Assembly: GCF_016583565.1 (NCBI RefSeq)
Contig: NZ_NRRF01000049.1
Span: 1 to 37,652, forward strand
DNA: 37,652 bases
Reading direction: 5' to 3'
From: Thiocystis violacea
GTDB taxonomy: Bacteria; Pseudomonadota; Gammaproteobacteria; Chromatiales; Chromatiaceae
The first letter of the stretch is position 1, and every line of letters begins with the position of its first letter. Positions 1 to 7,341 of the stretch are shown in pieces. The notes below the pieces were generated by a model. The model was not told the DNA's origin and did no database searches. It worked only from the letters and a program-made list of their open reading frames with translations. The position numbers were made by a program, and so were the translations under genes.

Positions 1-2
1 AT

Positions 3-170
3 CAGATCGAGATGTGGTTCTCGATCCTGGCGCGCAAAGTCCTGCGCCGTGGCAACTTCACCTCCATCGACGACCTTCAGAAACGCATCAGCGATTTCAT
101 CGACTTCTTCAATCGCACGTTGGCCAAACCCTTCCGCTGGACCTATGAGGGAAAGCCGCTCGCAGCATGA
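3..170 (+). CDS. IS630-family transposase, C-terminal end (runs off the window)
   Basis: Only the last 55 codons are present, because the gene enters from the left edge. The readable peptide has the pattern of the end of the IS630-type DDE transposase catalytic domain: QIEMWFSILARKVLRRG, then a helix ending in FFNRTLAKPFRWTYEGKPL. The Glu in the QIEMWF stretch sits where the third acidic catalytic residue (the E of DDE) is expected in this family. The gene stops at a TGA 56 bases before the IS66-type transposase gene. No complete IS630 terminal repeat can be recognised in that gap, so the two elements may be fused remnants. Family assignment is by motif recognition and the rest of the gene cannot be judged. 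Confidence 0.75.
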   Translation, partial: QIEMWFSILARKVLRRGNFTSIDDLQKRISDFIDFFNRTLAKPFRWTYEGKPLAA

Positions 171-226
171 ATGATTAAACAGTCTCGGGATTTCCACTCT
201 GTTGCACTAGGCTGTAAGTTTCGTCC

Positions 227-1693
227 ATGTCTGAGGATCTACCTGTATCCAACGCTCGCGAGAGCCTTGAGGCTGAACTCGCGCGTTTGCGCGCGGAGAA
301 TGCCGTCTTGCGGGCTCGGGTCGAGGAGCAGAGCGAGCAGATCGCCCATCTCAGCGAGCGCGTCAAAGAACTCGAGGCGCGGGTGGCGAAGGATCGCCAC
401 AACTCCAGCAAGCCGCCGTCCTCAGATCCCCCGTTCAAGAAGCCACCGCCAAAGTCGCGCCGTCAGCGCAGCGGCAAAAAGGCCGGTGGTCAAGCAGGTC
501 ATCCGGGCACCACACGGGCGCTGATCGAGGACCCTGAGAAGACGCTCATCGTGCCCCTGGAGGGGACGTGTCGTTGTGGGCGTGACTGTGGCGAGATCAC
601 CACCGAGGTGTTGCCCGAGCGGCGTCAGGTGAGCGAGATGGTGGTGCGCCGCGAGGTCACCGAGTACCGCACGGTTGAGGGTCTCTGCGCCTGTGGTGAG
701 CCCCATCGTAGTGCCTTCCCCGACAGCGTCAGTGCCCCGATCCAATATGGTCCAGGGCTGTCGGGGTTCGCGGTGTATCTCACCCACTACCAGCACCTGC
801 CTTATCAGCGCGCCACCGAGCTGATCGCCTCGCTGCTGAACATCACCCACTCGCCCGCGACCCTCCTCGCCATGGGCCGCAAGGCCGCCGCGCGCCTGGC
901 CGAGCCGGTGGCCGCCATCGGCCAAGCCGTGGTGCGTAGCGCCGTGGCGCATGCCGATGAAACCGGACTGCACGTGGCCGGCGCCCTGCAGTGGCTGCAC
1001 GTGCTCTGCACCACCGTCCTGACCTTCTACGCGGTGCATGCCAAGCGCGGTGTGGATGCCTTGCTGGACATCGGTCTACTCAGCGCCTTTCACGGCATCC
1101 TCGTTCACGACCACTGGCGCTCCTACCTGAGCTTTTCTGCGCTGCACGCCTTCTGCAACGCCCACCACCTGCGCGAACTCATCGCCATCGCCGAAACCGA
1201 GCCCATCCTCTCCTGGCCGAAGCGTCTGATCACGCTCCTGTGCGAGGCCAATGACGCGACGATTGCCGCCCGTGCCGCCGGGCTCGAGGGGTTGCCCAGT
1301 CACAGCGTCGAGGACTTCTTCGCCCGCGACGACGCCATCCTCGCCGACGCGGCGTGCTTCCATCCTCAACGCCGCCCACCACCGGGGAGTCGAAGACGGG
1401 TCAAGCAGACACCCGCCTACAACCTCATCGCGCGTCTGCGCACCCACCGCAACGAGGTGCTGCCCTTCATCACCGACCTGCGCGTGCCCTTCGACAACCA
1501 TCAGGCCGAACGCGATCTCCGCATGCAAAAGCTCAAGCAAAAGATCTCAGGATGCTTCCGCTCAACCCGCGGCGCCGAGGACTTTGCTGTGATCCGCTCC
1601 TATCTCTCCACGCTGCATAAGCAGTCGTTCGACATCTATCAGGTCCTGGTGCTGACGTTCAAGGGACAGCCCCCCATGCCTCGCCTGGCGTAA
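227..1693 (+). CDS. IS66-family transposase (TnpC type)
   Basis: A 488-residue DDE transposase that cuts and joins the ends of an IS66-type element. An N-terminal leucine-zipper-like coiled coil spans about residues 12-55. The IS66 signature HNSSKPPSSD is at 58-67, and a basic Lys/Arg stretch follows. A zinc-finger-like region has cysteines at 115, 117, 121, 154 and 156. The catalytic domain shows Asp244 (HADETGLHV), Asp295 (VHDHWRSY) and Glu428 (NHQAERDLR), so the DDE triad is intact. Length is normal for the family. No tnpA or tnpB partner lies beside it, so this resembles a solo IS66 element. The ATG is chosen because it precedes the coiled coil directly and no better start is visible. It is probably functional as a protein, although the left end of the element is not recognisable. 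Confidence 0.92.
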   Translation: MSEDLPVSNARESLEAELARLRAENAVLRARVEEQSEQIAHLSERVKELEARVAKDRHNSSKPPSSDPPFKKPPPKSRRQRSGKKAGGQAGHPGTTRALIEDPEKTLIVPLEGTCRCGRDCGEITTEVLPERRQVSEMVVRREVTEYRTVEGLCACGEPHRSAFPDSVSAPIQYGPGLSGFAVYLTHYQHLPYQRATELIASLLNITHSPATLLAMGRKAAARLAEPVAAIGQAVVRSAVAHADETGLHVAGALQWLHVLCTTVLTFYAVHAKRGVDALLDIGLLSAFHGILVHDHWRSYLSFSALHAFCNAHHLRELIAIAETEPILSWPKRLITLLCEANDATIAARAAGLEGLPSHSVEDFFARDDAILADAACFHPQRRPPPGSRRRVKQTPAYNLIARLRTHRNEVLPFITDLRVPFDNHQAERDLRMQKLKQKISGCFRSTRGAEDFAVIRSYLSTLHKQSFDIYQVLVLTFKGQPPMPRLA

Positions 1694-1702
1694 CGGTTGC
1701 TG

Positions 1703-1720
1703 GCTACCTGAATAGTTACC
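1703..1720. repeat. Putative right terminus of the IS66-type element
   Basis: Ten bases after the transposase stop lies GCTACCTGAATAGTTACC. Its reverse complement, beginning GGTAACTATTCAGG, resembles the GTAA-type ends of IS66 elements. No matching left copy is seen in the 56 bases between the IS630 stop and the IS66 start, so the left end may have been lost. The AT-rich sugar cassette begins just beyond this point. Confidence 0.35.
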
Positions 1721-1756
1721 AATTAATAAACCATTTAAAAAGCAAAGGATAAACAG

Positions 1757-2509
1757 ATGAAAAATTTCACTAATAAAACAGCGTATGTCACCGGCGGTGC
1801 AGCTGGTATTGGAAAAGTCGTCTCACTTGGTTTAGCCAAAGAAGGCATAGATGTCGCTATTGTCGATATCAATTTAGAAGGCGCCCATAAAGTCTCAAAA
1901 GAAATCGAAAAGATGGGACGCCGCTCTCTGGCGATTCAGTGCGATGTGACCAGCGAAGAGGGTGTTCAGAAAATGGTGGACACCATCGTTAGCGAATGGG
2001 GCAAGATCGATATTGCCTTTAATAACGCAGGTATTGCTGACAATACCGCAGCGACGGACATGGAGTATGCCGCATGGCGTCGACTGATGGATATCAACCT
2101 CAACGGTGTTTTTCTTTGCTGCCGCGCTGCAGGCCGTCAAATGATCGCGCAGAAATCCGGTGTGATCATCAATACGGCATCCATGTCCGGCTCCGTTGTC
2201 AACGTGCCTCAACCCCAGTGTTCCTACAACGCTTCAAAGGCGGCGGTCATCATGCTGACCAAATCACTCGCCGTAGAATGGGCATCCCACAATGTGCGGG
2301 TCAACAGCCTGAGTCCCGGATATATCGGCACCGAGATGACGGTAGCCGCTCCTGAAGAATGGAAAAGCGTGTGGACGGCCATGACCCCGCAGCGGCGCAT
2401 GGGAACTCCCGAGGAATTGGTGGGGGCAGTCCTCTACTTGGCGGATGACGCCTCCTCGTTCACCACCGGCATGGACCTGATGGTGGATGGTGGATATTCC
2501 TGCGTTTAG
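1757..2509 (+). CDS. Short-chain dehydrogenase/reductase (SDR), polyol- or sugar-type
   Basis: A 250-residue classical SDR that should oxidise an alcohol or reduce a ketone on a small substrate, using a nicotinamide cofactor in the cytoplasm. The glycine-rich motif TGGAAGIG is at 12-19. Asp37, at the end of the second strand, suggests NAD(H) rather than NADP(H). NNAG is at 89-92, Asn114 is in place, Ser144 is the likely catalytic serine, and the YxxxK pair is Tyr157/Lys161, so the active site is complete. The ribosome site AAAGGA lies seven bases before the ATG. The next gene, 67 bases downstream, is a ketose 3-epimerase with the same kind of ribosome site. This suggests a two-gene operon for a rare ketose or polyol. 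The DNA is visibly AT-richer than the flanking genes, which hints at recent transfer. The exact substrate cannot be read from sequence. Confidence 0.9.
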   Translation: MKNFTNKTAYVTGGAAGIGKVVSLGLAKEGIDVAIVDINLEGAHKVSKEIEKMGRRSLAIQCDVTSEEGVQKMVDTIVSEWGKIDIAFNNAGIADNTAATDMEYAAWRRLMDINLNGVFLCCRAAGRQMIAQKSGVIINTASMSGSVVNVPQPQCSYNASKAAVIMLTKSLAVEWASHNVRVNSLSPGYIGTEMTVAAPEEWKSVWTAMTPQRRMGTPEELVGAVLYLADDASSFTTGMDLMVDGGYSCV

Positions 2510-2576
2510 GCGCCGAATACAGCAGTCCCATAGTGAATCAACTGTGAATGCTTGAATACAACGAAAGGATATTACG

Positions 2577-3443
2577 ATGAGAAATATTGGCATTTATTAC
2601 GCGTACTGGACCCAGGAATGGGACGTAGATTTTATTCCCTATATTAAAAAAGTGAAGAAGCTGGGTTTTGACCAACTTGAAATCAATGGGGGCACCATTG
2701 CTGTGATGACTTCAGGCGAACGCGCCGTGCTTCGTGAGGAGGCTCAGCGCGAGGGAATTGTCCTGAGTTACGGCATCGGCCTGACCCCGCAGAACAATGT
2801 TTCTTCTCTCGACGAGAATATCCGCAGGACGGGCGTCAACTTTATGAAAGAGATGATTAAGGGAGTTGCCGATATGGGCGGAGGCTGCATTGGAGGAACC
2901 GTGCACAGCTTCTGGCCTGCCACCGATCTCGAGAGCATCGAACAGAAGAAACTGATTCTGGATCAGAGCCTTAAAAGCATGCGGGAAATGATCCCTCTGG
3001 CAGAGGATCTGGGTGTAATTTTATCTGTCGAGGTCATTAACCGTTTTGAGCAGTATCTGCTCAACACTTGCGCGGAAGCAGTAAGCTATGTAGAAGAGAT
3101 AGATAGCCCCAACTGCAAAATCCTGCTGGATACCTTCCACATGAACATTGAAGAAGATTCCATCGGAGGAGCCATTGAACTCGCCGGCTCATACCTCAGC
3201 CAACTACATGTCGGAGAAAACAACCGCAAGCCTCCAGGAACAGGACGGATGGACTGGGGCGAGATCAAGACTGCTCTCGACAACATCAACTTTGACGGCC
3301 CGATTGTGATGGAACCCTTTGTTCGCCCAGGCGGGACGGTGGGTAAAAACATCGCGGTATGGCGCGACCTGATGCCCGGCGCGGATTTGGATGAAGCTGC
3401 AGCGCAGAGTGTTCAGTTCTTGAGAGACACCCTCTGCTCTTGA
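2577..3443 (+). CDS. D-psicose/D-tagatose 3-epimerase family protein
   Basis: A 288-residue TIM-barrel sugar epimerase of the AP-endonuclease-2-like superfamily. The N-terminus GIYYAYWTQEW and the blocks EVINRFE, LDTFHMNIEE and VMEPFVRPGG closely resemble the Agrobacterium D-psicose (allulose) 3-epimerase. The metal ligands expected from that enzyme are all present at the same numbers: Glu152, Asp185, His211 and Glu246. Glu152 and Glu246 also form the catalytic acid pair. Substrate-contact positions Glu158, His188 and Arg217 are kept too. The reaction would be inversion at C3 of a free ketohexose (or ketopentose), with Mn or Co as likely metal. The ribosome site AAAGGAT precedes the ATG. With the SDR gene upstream it probably feeds a rare sugar into reduction or oxidation. 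Preference among psicose, tagatose and others is not decided by sequence. Confidence 0.9.
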   Translation: MRNIGIYYAYWTQEWDVDFIPYIKKVKKLGFDQLEINGGTIAVMTSGERAVLREEAQREGIVLSYGIGLTPQNNVSSLDENIRRTGVNFMKEMIKGVADMGGGCIGGTVHSFWPATDLESIEQKKLILDQSLKSMREMIPLAEDLGVILSVEVINRFEQYLLNTCAEAVSYVEEIDSPNCKILLDTFHMNIEEDSIGGAIELAGSYLSQLHVGENNRKPPGTGRMDWGEIKTALDNINFDGPIVMEPFVRPGGTVGKNIAVWRDLMPGADLDEAAAQSVQFLRDTLCS

Positions 3444-3639
3444 ACGAATAAGAAATGACCAGCCCTTCCTGAGAGGCTGTCTTGAAACGATGGATGTCTA
3501 CTGGGAGAGATAGGGACGAGAGGGCTCGGCCTTGACCATGAGTCCGGCCAGTCGGTGGGAGCGGTGCCGCGATCGGGCGTCGTCGCGGCGGGGTGTCGCT
3601 CCTACGGTGTGCGCTTTGAAAACGGATCGAATCGCCGTC

Positions 3640-4143
3640 TTTCTCGTCCTCGGTACGCTGGCGACCGGCCGTTCTGTCCAGGTTACCGGGGATACTGGGG
3701 TGCTGAAGGAGCCGGCGCGGTTCCTGGAAGGCCGCCTGGTCGGCGGGGAGGACGACTCTTACTACGACCTTCCCGGTCTGTCATCCTGCACGGCCTGCGC
3801 TTTGGCGAGCATGGTCTGCCGCTGATGGGCTTGGGCGACTGGAACGTCGGCATGGACCGGGTTGGGATCCAGGGCCGAGGCGAGAGCGTCTGGCGGGGTT
3901 TCTTCCTCTGCGAAGTGCCGATGCGCTTCAGCGAGGTCGCCCGTCTGAAAGGCGATCTGGCCTTTGTCGAGCGTTGTCAGCGGGAGGCTTCGCGGCTGCG
4001 CCAGAACCTCGACGCGTATGGCTGGAATGGCGGTTGGTAGCGACGCGCCTACTTCGACGACGGGACACCGCTGGGCTCGGCGGGTCAGGCCGAGTGCCAG
4101 ATCGATTCGATCGCCCAAAGCGGGTCGGTGCTCTCCGGGGCGC
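3640..4143 (+). pseudogene. Broken GH94 / cyclic beta-1,2-glucan synthase-type fragment
   Basis: Remnant of the C-terminal glycoside-phosphorylase-like (GH94) part of a very large glucan synthetase. One frame, about 3676-3780, reads VTGDTGVL, then LEGR, then DDSYYDLPG, as in GH94 proteins. The reading then jumps to another frame with LHGLRFGEHGLPLMGLGDWN and RGESVWRGFFLCEV. About 15 expected residues are missing between the two, so there is a small deletion with a frameshift. At 4038-4040 a TAG interrupts the frame where the family has Tyr (GWNGGW-stop-RRAYFDDGTPLGSA). The match continues to about 4140 (CQIDSIAQS, VLSGA) and then stops abruptly where the integrase remnant begins. The gene is therefore truncated at both ends and carries at least two inactivating changes. 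Confidence 0.8.
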
Positions 4144-4154
4144 CTGCCTCTCCC

Positions 4155-4300
4155 TCAGCACTCGATGTGCTCAGCGATGTCGAGTGCGTCGTCAACTCCA
4201 CTCCCAAGTACCTGACCGTGCGCTCGATTTTGCGATGCCCGAGGAGCAGCGGTACGGCTTGCAAGTTATTGGCAGGCCGCCTCAGATGAGGGCACGACGT
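4155..4300 (-). pseudogene. Tyrosine recombinase (phage-type integrase) C-terminal remnant
   Basis: On the minus strand the frame reads LQAVPLLLGHRKIERTVRYLGVE, the ending of a small tyrosine integrase. The expected active-site His (LLGH), Arg and nucleophile Tyr (VRYLG) can be made out. Just after GVE a one-base shift is needed to continue into the usual tail VDDALDIAEHIEC and its stop (TCA at 4155-4157 on the plus strand). Upstream the match fades within about 40 residues. It is a frameshifted, truncated fragment lying tail-to-tail against the GH94 remnant. This suggests an old integration or deletion event. Confidence 0.7.
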
Positions 4301-4617
4301 CCGCCTGCTCAGATTCCCGCTTGTCCCTATCAGCGGTCCCTTTGGCAAATCCGCGGTAAGGTGGCTGCTGATGTATGGCGGCAGACAGGGCAAGTAGAGA
4401 CAGGGCAAGTATTCGTCGGCTGCGGCGGAATCGGCCATGCAGGCAGCACCCAGCCGTCTGCCATTAATTATAAATCGATGGGTTAGGTGCGCGCAGTCGG
4501 CGGATGCGCTTCACTTATCCGCCCCGCAAAAAGCGCGCCCCATTGATTTTCGGAATACTTGCGAGGTCTCTGGAGTTTCGTAACCAGGTCTTGTCGGCGA
4601 ATCCGCCTGATGTCGCA
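4301..4617. other. Gene-free stretch with short repeats
   Basis: No convincing gene is seen. It contains two adjacent copies of a 15-base unit starting AGACAGGGCAAGTA (about 4383-4411). It also contains a small hairpin at 4499-4523, where GGCGGAT pairs with ATCCGCC around an 11-base loop. That hairpin resembles common intergenic repeats of gammaproteobacteria. The short AT-rich patch at 4460-4480 stands out from the GC-rich background. Confidence 0.4.
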
Positions 4618-5250
4618 TCAACCTTGCAACAGAACGAAATCCGCGGGTCGGCTGTGGTGACGGACAGTGGCGCCATTGGGAAGGTCGTTCGCCTCGGCCT
4701 TCCGCGCGGCCTCGTCGGGCGGATACCCGAAGTCGCGCCAGCGTGCCAGCAGCCTGTCGCGCAACAGGTCTTCGGGCACGTCCAGCATCACGGTCAGATC
4801 AAAGTGCCGGTGCAGCCCGTCCCAGGGCGCCCGATCCAGCAGAAGGTAATTGCCTTCGATCATCAGGATATCGGTATCAGACGGGATCAGTCGCGCCCCT
4901 GCCCGGGAGATTTCAAGGCCGCGATCGAATAGCGGAATGGCAATGGGTGCTTCATCCTGCACCCGCAATCGGCCCAGGAGATGATCCAGCCCGGCCGCGT
5001 CGAAGGTGTCGGGCGACCCTTTGCGGGACAGCAGGCCCAGATCGCGCAGCACACCATCGTCAAGGTGAAAACCGTCCATGGGCACCACCGCCGCGCGTCC
5101 TGGTACCGCCACGTTCAGACCGTCGGCCAGCGCCTCGGCAAGCGTGGTCTTGCCCGACCCCGGCGCGCCGACCACCGCGACCAGTCTGCGTCCTGATGGC
5201 ATGTCGGCCAGGCGTTGGGTGATCTCGGATAACGTCAGGGTCTGTGTCAA
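4618..5250 (-). CDS. P-loop nucleoside/sugar kinase-like protein (uridine-kinase/YggC type)
   Basis: A soluble ATP-dependent kinase-like protein of about 210 residues. The Walker A motif GAPGSGKT is at 28-35. Next comes VVPMDGFHLDD, a segment typical of the uridine kinase/pantothenate kinase-like group (YggC and the FrcK-like kinases beside sugar transporters). Then come PLFDRGLEISRAGA, IEGNYLLLD (Walker B-like) and RLLARWRDFG, and it ends with HHSRPADFVLLQG. The phosphate acceptor is unknown. I prefer the TTG at 5250 as start because GGAG lies six bases before it. The longer frame from 5310 adds residues with no family resemblance. No transporter genes sit beside it here, so it may be stranded from its usual operon. 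Confidence 0.8.
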   Translation of the reverse strand: MTQTLTLSEITQRLADMPSGRRLVAVVGAPGSGKTTLAEALADGLNVAVPGRAAVVPMDGFHLDDGVLRDLGLLSRKGSPDTFDAAGLDHLLGRLRVQDEAPIAIPLFDRGLEISRAGARLIPSDTDILMIEGNYLLLDRAPWDGLHRHFDLTVMLDVPEDLLRDRLLARWRDFGYPPDEAARKAEANDLPNGATVRHHSRPADFVLLQG

Positions 5251-5464
5251 ATCTGGCTCCGCGCAGGTTGAGTCAACACGCACCGAGCCTCGTCTAGTTT
5301 GGCCCGGCAATCAAGCGGGCACCAGGCAACACTTCGTCGAGGGCCCTCCTGGTGATGCCTCTGGAGATTAGACACCGGCGACGGCTGTGTACGGGCTTGC
5401 CACCCCGGCCGAGGTTGGTCTTGAAGGTTGTACTGTCACGCCGAAATCGAGGGTGAGCTTCTTC

Positions 5465-6006
5465 ATGCGGATTCGATATGTATTCGGCCACGGCCTCTTT
5501 GCTCTGTGCCTGCTACCACTGTTGCTCTCCGGCTGCACCGGCATCCCGGAGGGTGTTCGTCCGGTCACCGCTTCCAGCTAGAGCGCTACCTGGGTACCTG
5601 GCATGAGATCGCCCGGCTCGACCATTTCTTCGAGCGCGGCCTCTCGGATGTCAGCGCCACCTACAGCCGGCGTCCGGACGGCGGGGTGGACGTAGTGAAT
5701 CGCGGCTATGATGCGGCGAAGGGCGAATGGAGAGAAGCATCGGGCCGAGCCTATTTTCTGGATGGCCCGGACGTCGGCAGCCTCAATGTCAGCTTCTTCG
5801 GGCCTTTCTTCGGCGCTTACCATATCTTCGCGCTGGACCCTAACGATCGCTGGGCCTTGGTCGCTGGCGATGACCACGACTATCTCTGGATCCTGGCCCG
5901 CGAGCGGCAGTTGCCCCCAGACCTCTTGGAGGGTCTGGTAGATAGGGCCCAAACCGCCGGGTTTGCCACGGACGCGTTGATTTTCCCGGGTGGCGCGACG
6001 CCGTGA
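5465..6006 (+). pseudogene. Outer-membrane lipocalin (Blc-like), frameshifted
   Basis: The first frame starts with an ATG at 5465 and encodes a signal peptide ending in a lipobox: MRIRYVFG, then a hydrophobic run, then LLSGC. It runs to GIPEGVRPV and hits a stop at 5579-5581. The rest of a bacterial lipocalin lies in the neighbouring frame: FQLERYLGTWHEIARLDH, then FERGLSDVSATY, NRGYDAAKGEWREASGRA, FFGPFFGAYHIFALD and DYLWILARE. A single-base gain or loss at about 5563-5575 would join them into one protein of about 180 residues. That matches the size of lipocalins that bind lipids or lysophospholipids in the envelope. It is either a recent pseudogene or a sequencing error, as everything else in the protein is well preserved. 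Confidence 0.82.
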
Positions 6007-6059
6007 CGAGCGGTGCTCGGTCCAGGCTTTCATTTTGTCGACCAACGCTCTTTCTGCCG

Positions 6060-7082
6060 ATGCTTCCAAGATTGCACGAGAATTTTCCTTTGCGCGGATT
6101 CAACAGCTTCGGCGTTGAAGCCCGGGCGCGCTGGTTCTGCCGGGTGTGCAGCGCCGACGATCTCGCCGCGCTGGCTGCCGATCCACGGCTCGCTGGGTTG
6201 CCGCGATTGGTGCTTGGCGGCGGCAGCAACCTGCTGCTGACCCGCGACTTCGACGGCTTGGCGATCAAGGTGGAGGTCTCGGGCTTGCGGGAGCTGGGCG
6301 ATGCGGGTGACGCGTGGCACCTGGAGGTCGGGGCCGGCGAGAACTGGCATGCGACCGTCGAGCGGTTGGTGGCGATGGGGCGTCCTGGCCTGGAGAACCT
6401 GGCCCTCATTCCCGGCAGCTGCGGCGCCGCGCCGGTCCAGAACATCGGCGCCTATGGCCTGGAACTGGCCCAGCGCTTCGACTCGCTGGCGGCGTGGGAT
6501 TTCGCGTCCCAGCGCGTCGTGCGCATGACCGCCGAGGAGTGCGCCTTTGGCTATCGTGACAGCCTGTTCAAGCACGCCCTCGCCAGCCGGCGCCTGATCC
6601 TCTCGGTGAGGCTCGCGTTGCCCAAGCAGTGGCGTTCGCTGGACGGCTATGCCGACCTGGCCCGGGAATTGAGGGAGCGGGGCGTGTCGGAACCGGATGC
6701 GCGCGCCATCTTTGATGCCGTGGTGGCGATCCGGCGCCGCAAACTGCCTGACCCAGCGATCATCGGCAACGCCGGCAGTTTCTTCAAGAATCCGATCGTC
6801 TCGCGTGAGGAGCACCAGGCCCTGATCGCGCGGTATCCATCGCTCGTCGGCTTTCCGCAGCCTAGCGGAGCCGTCAAGCTCGCCGCCGGCTGGCTGATCG
6901 AAGCGGTGGGACTGAAGGGCGCCACGCGAGGCCGTGCCGGCGTTTACGAGAAACAGGCGCTGGTGCTGGTCAACCGCGGCGGCGCGACCGGGGCTGAGAT
7001 CCTGGCGATGGCACGAGAGGTACAGGACAAGGTCGCGGAGGCGTTCGGCGTCTGGCTGGAACCGGAGCCGGTCATCATTTGA
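6060..7082 (+). CDS. murB: UDP-N-acetylenolpyruvoylglucosamine reductase
   Basis: Cytoplasmic FAD enzyme of peptidoglycan synthesis. It uses NADPH to reduce UDP-GlcNAc-enolpyruvate to UDP-MurNAc. With the ATG at 6060 it has 340 residues, the size of the E. coli-type (type I) enzyme, and starts with LHENFPLRGFNSFGVEARA as expected. The FAD-binding block LGGGSNLLL is at 52-60, followed by VGAGENWH, LENLALIPGSCGAAPVQNIGAYG and GYRDS with Arg166. GNAGSFFKNP contains Ser240 as the general acid, and the C-terminal WLEPEP carries the conserved Glu. A longer frame from 6003 would overlap the lipocalin stop and adds unrelated residues. In many gammaproteobacteria murB lies outside the dcw cluster, as here. 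Confidence 0.95.
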   Translation: MLPRLHENFPLRGFNSFGVEARARWFCRVCSADDLAALAADPRLAGLPRLVLGGGSNLLLTRDFDGLAIKVEVSGLRELGDAGDAWHLEVGAGENWHATVERLVAMGRPGLENLALIPGSCGAAPVQNIGAYGLELAQRFDSLAAWDFASQRVVRMTAEECAFGYRDSLFKHALASRRLILSVRLALPKQWRSLDGYADLARELRERGVSEPDARAIFDAVVAIRRRKLPDPAIIGNAGSFFKNPIVSREEHQALIARYPSLVGFPQPSGAVKLAAGWLIEAVGLKGATRGRAGVYEKQALVLVNRGGATGAEILAMAREVQDKVAEAFGVWLEPEPVII

Positions 7083-7227
7083 ATCGCGACCTCCTCGCCC
7101 CCTGGTGGCGCATGGAACAGAGGGTCTCACCGGGCACTCAGTGCCGGCGGTTCAGCCTGTGCAGCAGGCGCAACCGATGAATGATCCGTCGCGATGGAAA
7201 CAACAGGTTCTGTTTCGTGGTCTGGCC

Positions 7228-7255
7228 CTGGTTTTTGCACACTGGTTTTTGCACA
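7228..7255. repeat. 14-bp direct tandem duplication
   Basis: Two exact adjacent copies of CTGGTTTTTGCACA lie between murB and the rpoD stop. The 259-base gap between the genes otherwise shows nothing recognisable. This is most likely a slippage product. Confidence 0.6.
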
Positions 7256-7341
7256 AAGGTCAAGGCTCCCTGAGTGGGGTCAGCGCCACTGAGCTGCCCC
7301 TGAGTCAGTGACGCCGACCTGCGCGGCCGAGTGAGCGCCGA

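Noticed and set aside
3555..4040. Intact small gene of 161 codons
   Set aside because: Only part of it matches GH94, and the match continues past its stop and in another frame before it, so it is a pseudogene piece.
7177..7311. Small plus-strand frame between murB and rpoD
   Set aside because: It crosses the 14-base tandem duplication, matches no family and lacks a clear ribosome site.
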